Below are positions 59,416 through 64,000 of a stretch of DNA of 64,000 nucleotides, piece after piece. The notes beneath the pieces are model-generated. The model saw only the letters and a list, made by a program, of their open reading frames with translations, made no database searches and was not told where the DNA came from. The first letter of the stretch is position 1. Every line of letters begins with the position of its first letter. A program made the position numbers and the translations under genes. Source of the DNA: Saururus chinensis (Eukaryota; Streptophyta; Magnoliopsida; Piperales; Saururaceae); the NCBI GenBank assembly GCA_035235625.1, contig CP141142.1, forward strand, positions 19,478,995 through 19,542,994, read 5' to 3'.

Positions 59416-62400
59416 TGTCACACCCCGGCACACTCCACCTATCATGCCCTAACACATGTCAACCCCGAGCTAAACCCAGTCCAAAGGGGAAGATGGCATA
59501 CGACACGACAAAGTATCGTTGGATTATGGAAGACTTAACCCCTACTTGGGTAGTTCACTATGGAGTTGTGTACATCAACTTTGTATAAGAGCGAAATGAG
59601 AAATAAAGGACTACTAATTAAACATTAGTCCACACACCAACCCACATAGTCTAAAATAGCTCACACATGGTTAAGTATAAGAGTCTAAGCCCACATTAGC
59701 CAATAGAGTGTGAAGTATAATCAAGTAGATAAAAGTCTCAATACAAAATGCTATATAAGCAATCAAGTAATCATCACCCATACGCTCCACCTAAAGTCCA
59801 TTCGGACAACTTGCATGACACGACATACAGCCCCAAAATAAAACAAAACAAATAGGGGTGAGCTGCAAGCTCAACAAGGGTTTTTAAATATGGAAAGTAA
59901 ATCTAAGATGATATCATAGGTAAATCACATAATCAACCATCATACCCATTCATCATGGGATCGCCACATAAACTTGTGCATTCTTGTCATAAATTACCAT
60001 CCATAAGCAGTACTAACACATTTTCATGTCACTTGCATATCATGCTATATGACATATCACATCACATATCCATATTGCCTATAATCATATTATATCCAAT
60101 CTATCTCATCATCACATAGCCATGCTAACTGCATATCATGCTATAACCCATATTATCTTATCATCACATATTCATGCTACTTGCATATCATACTATACAT
60201 GACATATCTCATCATCACATGTAAACCTCATGCGTAAACATGTGGAATTCATAATTATAATCACATCCTGCATGAATAACTTCTCAACATAAACATATCA
60301 TGCAATCTATTTCTCAATGAAAACATTCATCCTGCAAATCAAGTGTCTCAAACACACTATCCTACATATCATGCAAATTAAGCCATAATCACATGTGTCA
60401 CAAAAAGTTCATTATCCCTACACAACCTGTGTAAATGAGCATAATAATCCATACACATGAAACCATCGATGGTGGTGTCTCATAATTGAGAAAAATAATC
60501 ATTCCTCCCACTAAAGACAATCCCTTACGGGGAAGGTCCAATTTGTACAAAGTAAACCTAGAGCATTGAGGAAGTTACTCCCTCTACTCATTAAAGATAG
60601 TCCTAAAAAGGAATGACCAATTTCCACAAAGGAAACCTAGAGCAATCTGCTCACTAACGACAAACCAGGCCGGGGATGTCCGATTTTCACAAAGGAAACC
60701 TAGAGCAGTGTGCTCGCTAAGGACAATCTCTTGTGGGGGAGTCCAATTTCTACAAAGGAAACCTAAAGCTCATGGTAGCCAGTGCACATAGACATACCAT
60801 GCTAGATTCTCAGAGTCCAGATAACTCACAAATAAATTCATACTGCAATTAACTCATCTCAACCCAAGGAGGTACCAAGTCTCAGCACTACTACTCAACA
60901 AGACCAACTCAAAATGAAATTATGTCATCCAATCTCATCCAATTGATCAAACATGACTAATCATGATTAATTTCATTCATAAATTATTTTTATGATGAAT
61001 GGAACATGGTACATACGTGAACAATATTACATGAGCCCAAATACAAGAGATATGCTCAAATCAGTCCACATGTGCATTAATCATGGTCCAATGGTGTCAA
61101 ATAATCATCACAAATACCTACACAAGTGTGTACATAAATAGTATTGTTCAAGTCTAAGCAAAGACATGTGAAAAATGAACAAACCATAATCAATATTATA
61201 TACATGCATCCATTATTTTATTATAGTTCCTCCTTACTGAAATTATGAAGAAAGTATGGTAAAAACATCAAAATTCAAGTCCAAGACAAGTATAACATCA
61301 TGCTAGACTTAGACAAGGATAAACATCACCATACTTAAGTGGTGATCCAGCCGCACCTTTCAGTACAACTACCTGAAATATGGAAACATGATTCACCAAT
61401 AATTAATATAACATGTGCAAGAATATATGCACATCCTCATAGTTAACTTACTGTAATCATCAAGAAATCATGAAGTAATCATCAAACATAAATTTACAAC
61501 AAGTAGAATATCATGTTAAAATTGACCAAATATAGCCTAAATCATGCCTGAACTAAATCATAAATTCCAAGATAATATTCATGCAATTCCAACAACATTT
61601 ATAGTTAATAATAACTCATTCTAATGATAAGAAATTAGATTTACGGAAAGAGAACAAGAGATGACCAAAATATACAAGAGTGACAAAGACTGTTGTTTGG
61701 CCATTTGAATGTCTATTGGGCCATTCGAACGCCAGGCCATTCAATCAACTAGATAGGCCATTCGAACAGTAGGCCATTTGAATGCATATTGCGTCATTCA
61801 AATGCCTTTAACAATTCATTTTATGCCAATATCTAATTCATCTTCAACCTCATCAACATCAAATTACAAAAATGCTAAAATAATTCTAAAATCACTTTAA
61901 AACTTCATGATATCCAAATAAAAACCTAAGACATGGTAAATCTAGTCATTTTTAAGTTTAATCACAAGAAGATCGACATAAATGAATTACTTTTAATAAT
62001 CCACCATTAAAGCACATAAATAAGCAAGAACCCACTTGAACCATTCAAACAAGAAATCCAAAGCATAAAACCACTTGAGATGAAAACCCTTACCTTTAAG
62101 AAATTTTTGGGTCAAAATCGAAGCTCTACTCTTCAAGAATCCCTACCCAAAATTAGGGTTTTGATTAAAACTTACTCAAAATCGAATATTAAGCTTAAAT
62201 AACCTTGAAAACAAGTAGATCTATGATTTCCATTGATTAAAAACAAAAATCCCTCTTTTAGGGTTTAAAGTAGAAATTAAAAATAGTATTTTTAATGAAA
62301 TAAATTAAGAATCCATTTGGGGAAAAGTGGGAATAAGATAGATTAAGAGAAAATCCAAAAGATTAGCGAAGATTACAGCTTAAAACTCACCTAAATTGGA

Positions 62401-62820
62401 TCTCCCTCTTTGGCAATGGGGATTAGGGCACCACCTTGCCTCCTAGCACAACCCTTTCCAATTGGGAAATCGGCTAGGGTTTCCCTTATATAATAAGTTG
62501 TTGGGGTATAAATACAAACTGTTAGGCTGTAAATACAATTATAATGCCCTAAGTGGCAATTATGCTCATTTTAAGTCTAAAAACAAGTTTTTTAAATTCT
62601 AAAACTCATTAAAATGAAATAACTTAAGTTTAGGGTCATGTGGGATACTCGTTGTCCGGATATGGGCCCTTAATTTATGAAAAATTCCCATAAAATCCCT
62701 AAAAATAATATAAATTAAAATTGATATTAAAACCCATAGAAATGAAATTAAACCTTATTAAAACCATCATTACTAACCCTTAACCCCAAAATCAAGTTAA
62801 ACTAAAAAATTTAAGCAAAA
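59416..62820 (-). mobile_element. Family A LTR (A5), truncated at its own 5' end
   Basis: It starts TGTCACACCCCGGCAC and follows the reverse family A layout (CAGCCCCAAAATAAAAC near 59828, TACCATGCTAGATTCTCAG near 60796). The expected CTTACA end is missing; homology stops near 62820, where a G-rich stretch begins. No right target duplication to match GAACA (59411-59415) was found. Confidence 0.8.
60490..60780. repeat. ~60-bp tandem units in LTR A5
   Basis: ACAAAGGAAACCTAGAGCA recurs about every 60 bp (near 60637, 60698 and 60757), with diverged earlier copies. Confidence 0.75.
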
Positions 62821-63238
62821 CCGTGGTGCCCCTCCTTCGACAGGGGCAGGGAAGGGGGGAGCAGGGGAGAGGGGGGAGCCTAGGGATGGGAAGGGGCTCA
62901 AGCCGAGGAGCCGGAGCCCCTCCTCCTTCAGATAGAGGATGGGGTGGAGGGGGTGTAGAAAGGGGGGGAGGAAACAAGGCAGAAGAGAGGGGGGTGAGGA
63001 AGGAAGCATGGAGGGGAAGAGGAGGGATAGACAAAAAGGGACAATGCCGAAATCCGGCTGCAGAGGCAGATCTGGTGCTGGGGTGGGGGTGAAGGGTGCC
63101 ACAGGGGGATGGAGTGGAAAATAGGGGAGAAGAGAGGGGGGTGGGAGGGGGCATGGGGAAGGAGAGTGGCGTGGTCGGGGGAGGGGTGCTGGAGGCTAGG
63201 GACGAAGCCAGATACATCACTAAATCCGGTGCCCCTCC
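62821..63238. other. G-rich low-complexity insert bounded by an 11-bp direct repeat
   Basis: GGTGCCCCTCC stands at 62825-62835 and 63228-63238. The stretch between is strongly purine-rich and open in several frames, including a 166-codon proline-rich minus ORF. No protein family is recognised. It may be part of another repeat. Confidence 0.5.
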
Positions 63239-64000
63239 ACCATACGTCAATGTTAGGTCATTGTTGTTGGCCTTCAAGTCTTCTCCAAGCACTTAAAACT
63301 TTCACCTCCTTATCTTGCCTATGTCTCCTTTTAGTCTTCAACAAGTACATCTTGTTGTCTTGACTTTCACGTTAAGGAAACCTTCAATCTTCTATTGAAG
63401 ATTTGTTGCAACTCTTCTTTGATTACTTTGTGTATTAACTTTTTTAGTTGTAGATTATCTTCTAAAATTAACCATGGATCTTCAATACAAAACACAAGTG
63501 ATTTCTCCTTGGAAAATAATAAAAAAGGTAAAAACCTCTTTCTCTTTTCTCCTCTAGGTTTTCCTTTCTTTAATTTCATGATTTTTCAACTCTTATATAG
63601 CTCAATAAGTCAGTCTAGGACTTGTACTTTAATAAGGAATGAAATAGAAATATGAAGGTCTTAGATCAAGTAAATTGTTCTTCAATCTTCTATTGAAGAC
63701 ATGTTGCAACTTTTCTTTTAATAGTTTGTGTATTAGCTTCTTTAGTTGTGGATTAACTTCTTCAATTCCTCATGGATCTTCAATACAAAGTTCAAGTAAA
63801 TTCTCCTTAGAAAATAATAAACAAAGGTGAAAACCTCTTTCTCTTTTCACCTTGAGGTTTTCTTCTATTCAATTTCGTAATTTCATAACTCTTATATAGA
63901 TCAATGAGTTGGTTTAGGACTTGTACTTAAATAAAGAATGAAATAGAAATTGGGTGGTCTTAAATAGAGTAAATTGTTCTTGAAATGATCAATCGTTCTA
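63239..64000. repeat. Repeat family F, tandemly duplicated (~300-bp units)
   Basis: Units at about 63383-63679 and 63680-64000 are clear copies (shared CAATCTTCTATTGAAGA, TTGTGTATTA, TGGATCTTCAATACAAA, TAAATTGTTCTT). The region 43790-44100 is a third copy. The window ends inside unit two. Confidence 0.8.

Noticed and set aside
59045-59455. 136-codon ORF as a possible gene
   Set aside because: It crosses the boundary of LTR A5 and shows no known domain.
62792-63292. 166-codon proline/serine-rich minus-strand ORF
   Set aside because: Low-complexity C-rich strand with several frames open at once and no recognisable domain.

Overview
This window looks like nuclear DNA of a flowering plant. It is AT-rich, has one intron-rich host gene, and is packed with LTR retrotransposon remnants and small hAT transposons. 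There are no operons, Shine-Dalgarno sites, rRNA or tRNA genes. The species cannot be named from the sequence alone.

The one apparently intact gene lies on the minus strand between 37557 and 27510. It has 13 exons and encodes N-acetyl-gamma-glutamyl-phosphate reductase (ArgC/AGPR), the third enzyme of arginine biosynthesis. I assembled the exons by hand at GT/AG junctions. They give a continuous 404-residue protein with the GASGYTG nucleotide-binding loop, the NPGCYPT active-site cysteine, an HRHVPEI motif and a natural stop codon. Its introns and promoter carry transposons: a hAT MITE in intron 7, a large inverted-repeat element in intron 11, and a hAT element ending 89 bp before the start codon.

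Left part (1-27509): a retrotransposon nest (LTR A1 hosting solo LTRs A2 and B1) occupies 1-8719. A decayed Ulp1/C48 cysteine-protease-like gene follows at 8787-12411. Next are a hAT element with a relic of its transposase (12633-13819) and a decayed unknown gene (14400-18316) split by solo LTR D. The rest holds a 166-bp tandem repeat, solo LTR B2 and a 2.5-kb hAT-type element with a long internal inverted repeat. Right part (38416-64000): the ArgC promoter interval, solo LTR E, a hAT element, solo LTR A3, and solo LTR A4, which is split by a complete but noncoding two-LTR element (C). It ends with truncated LTR A5, a G-rich stretch and a tandemly duplicated low-copy repeat.

The strongest overall signal is the retrotransposon landscape. 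Seven solo LTRs have both ends in the window, each flanked by a 5-bp target-site duplication (six perfect, one 4/5). Only one element keeps both LTRs, and none encodes gag or pol. Mobile elements with both ends or one clear end cover roughly 41 kb. LTR families A-E end in closely related G-rich termini (consensus GGGGCGTGACA), and families A, B and C carry arrays of about 55-58 bp units inside the LTR.
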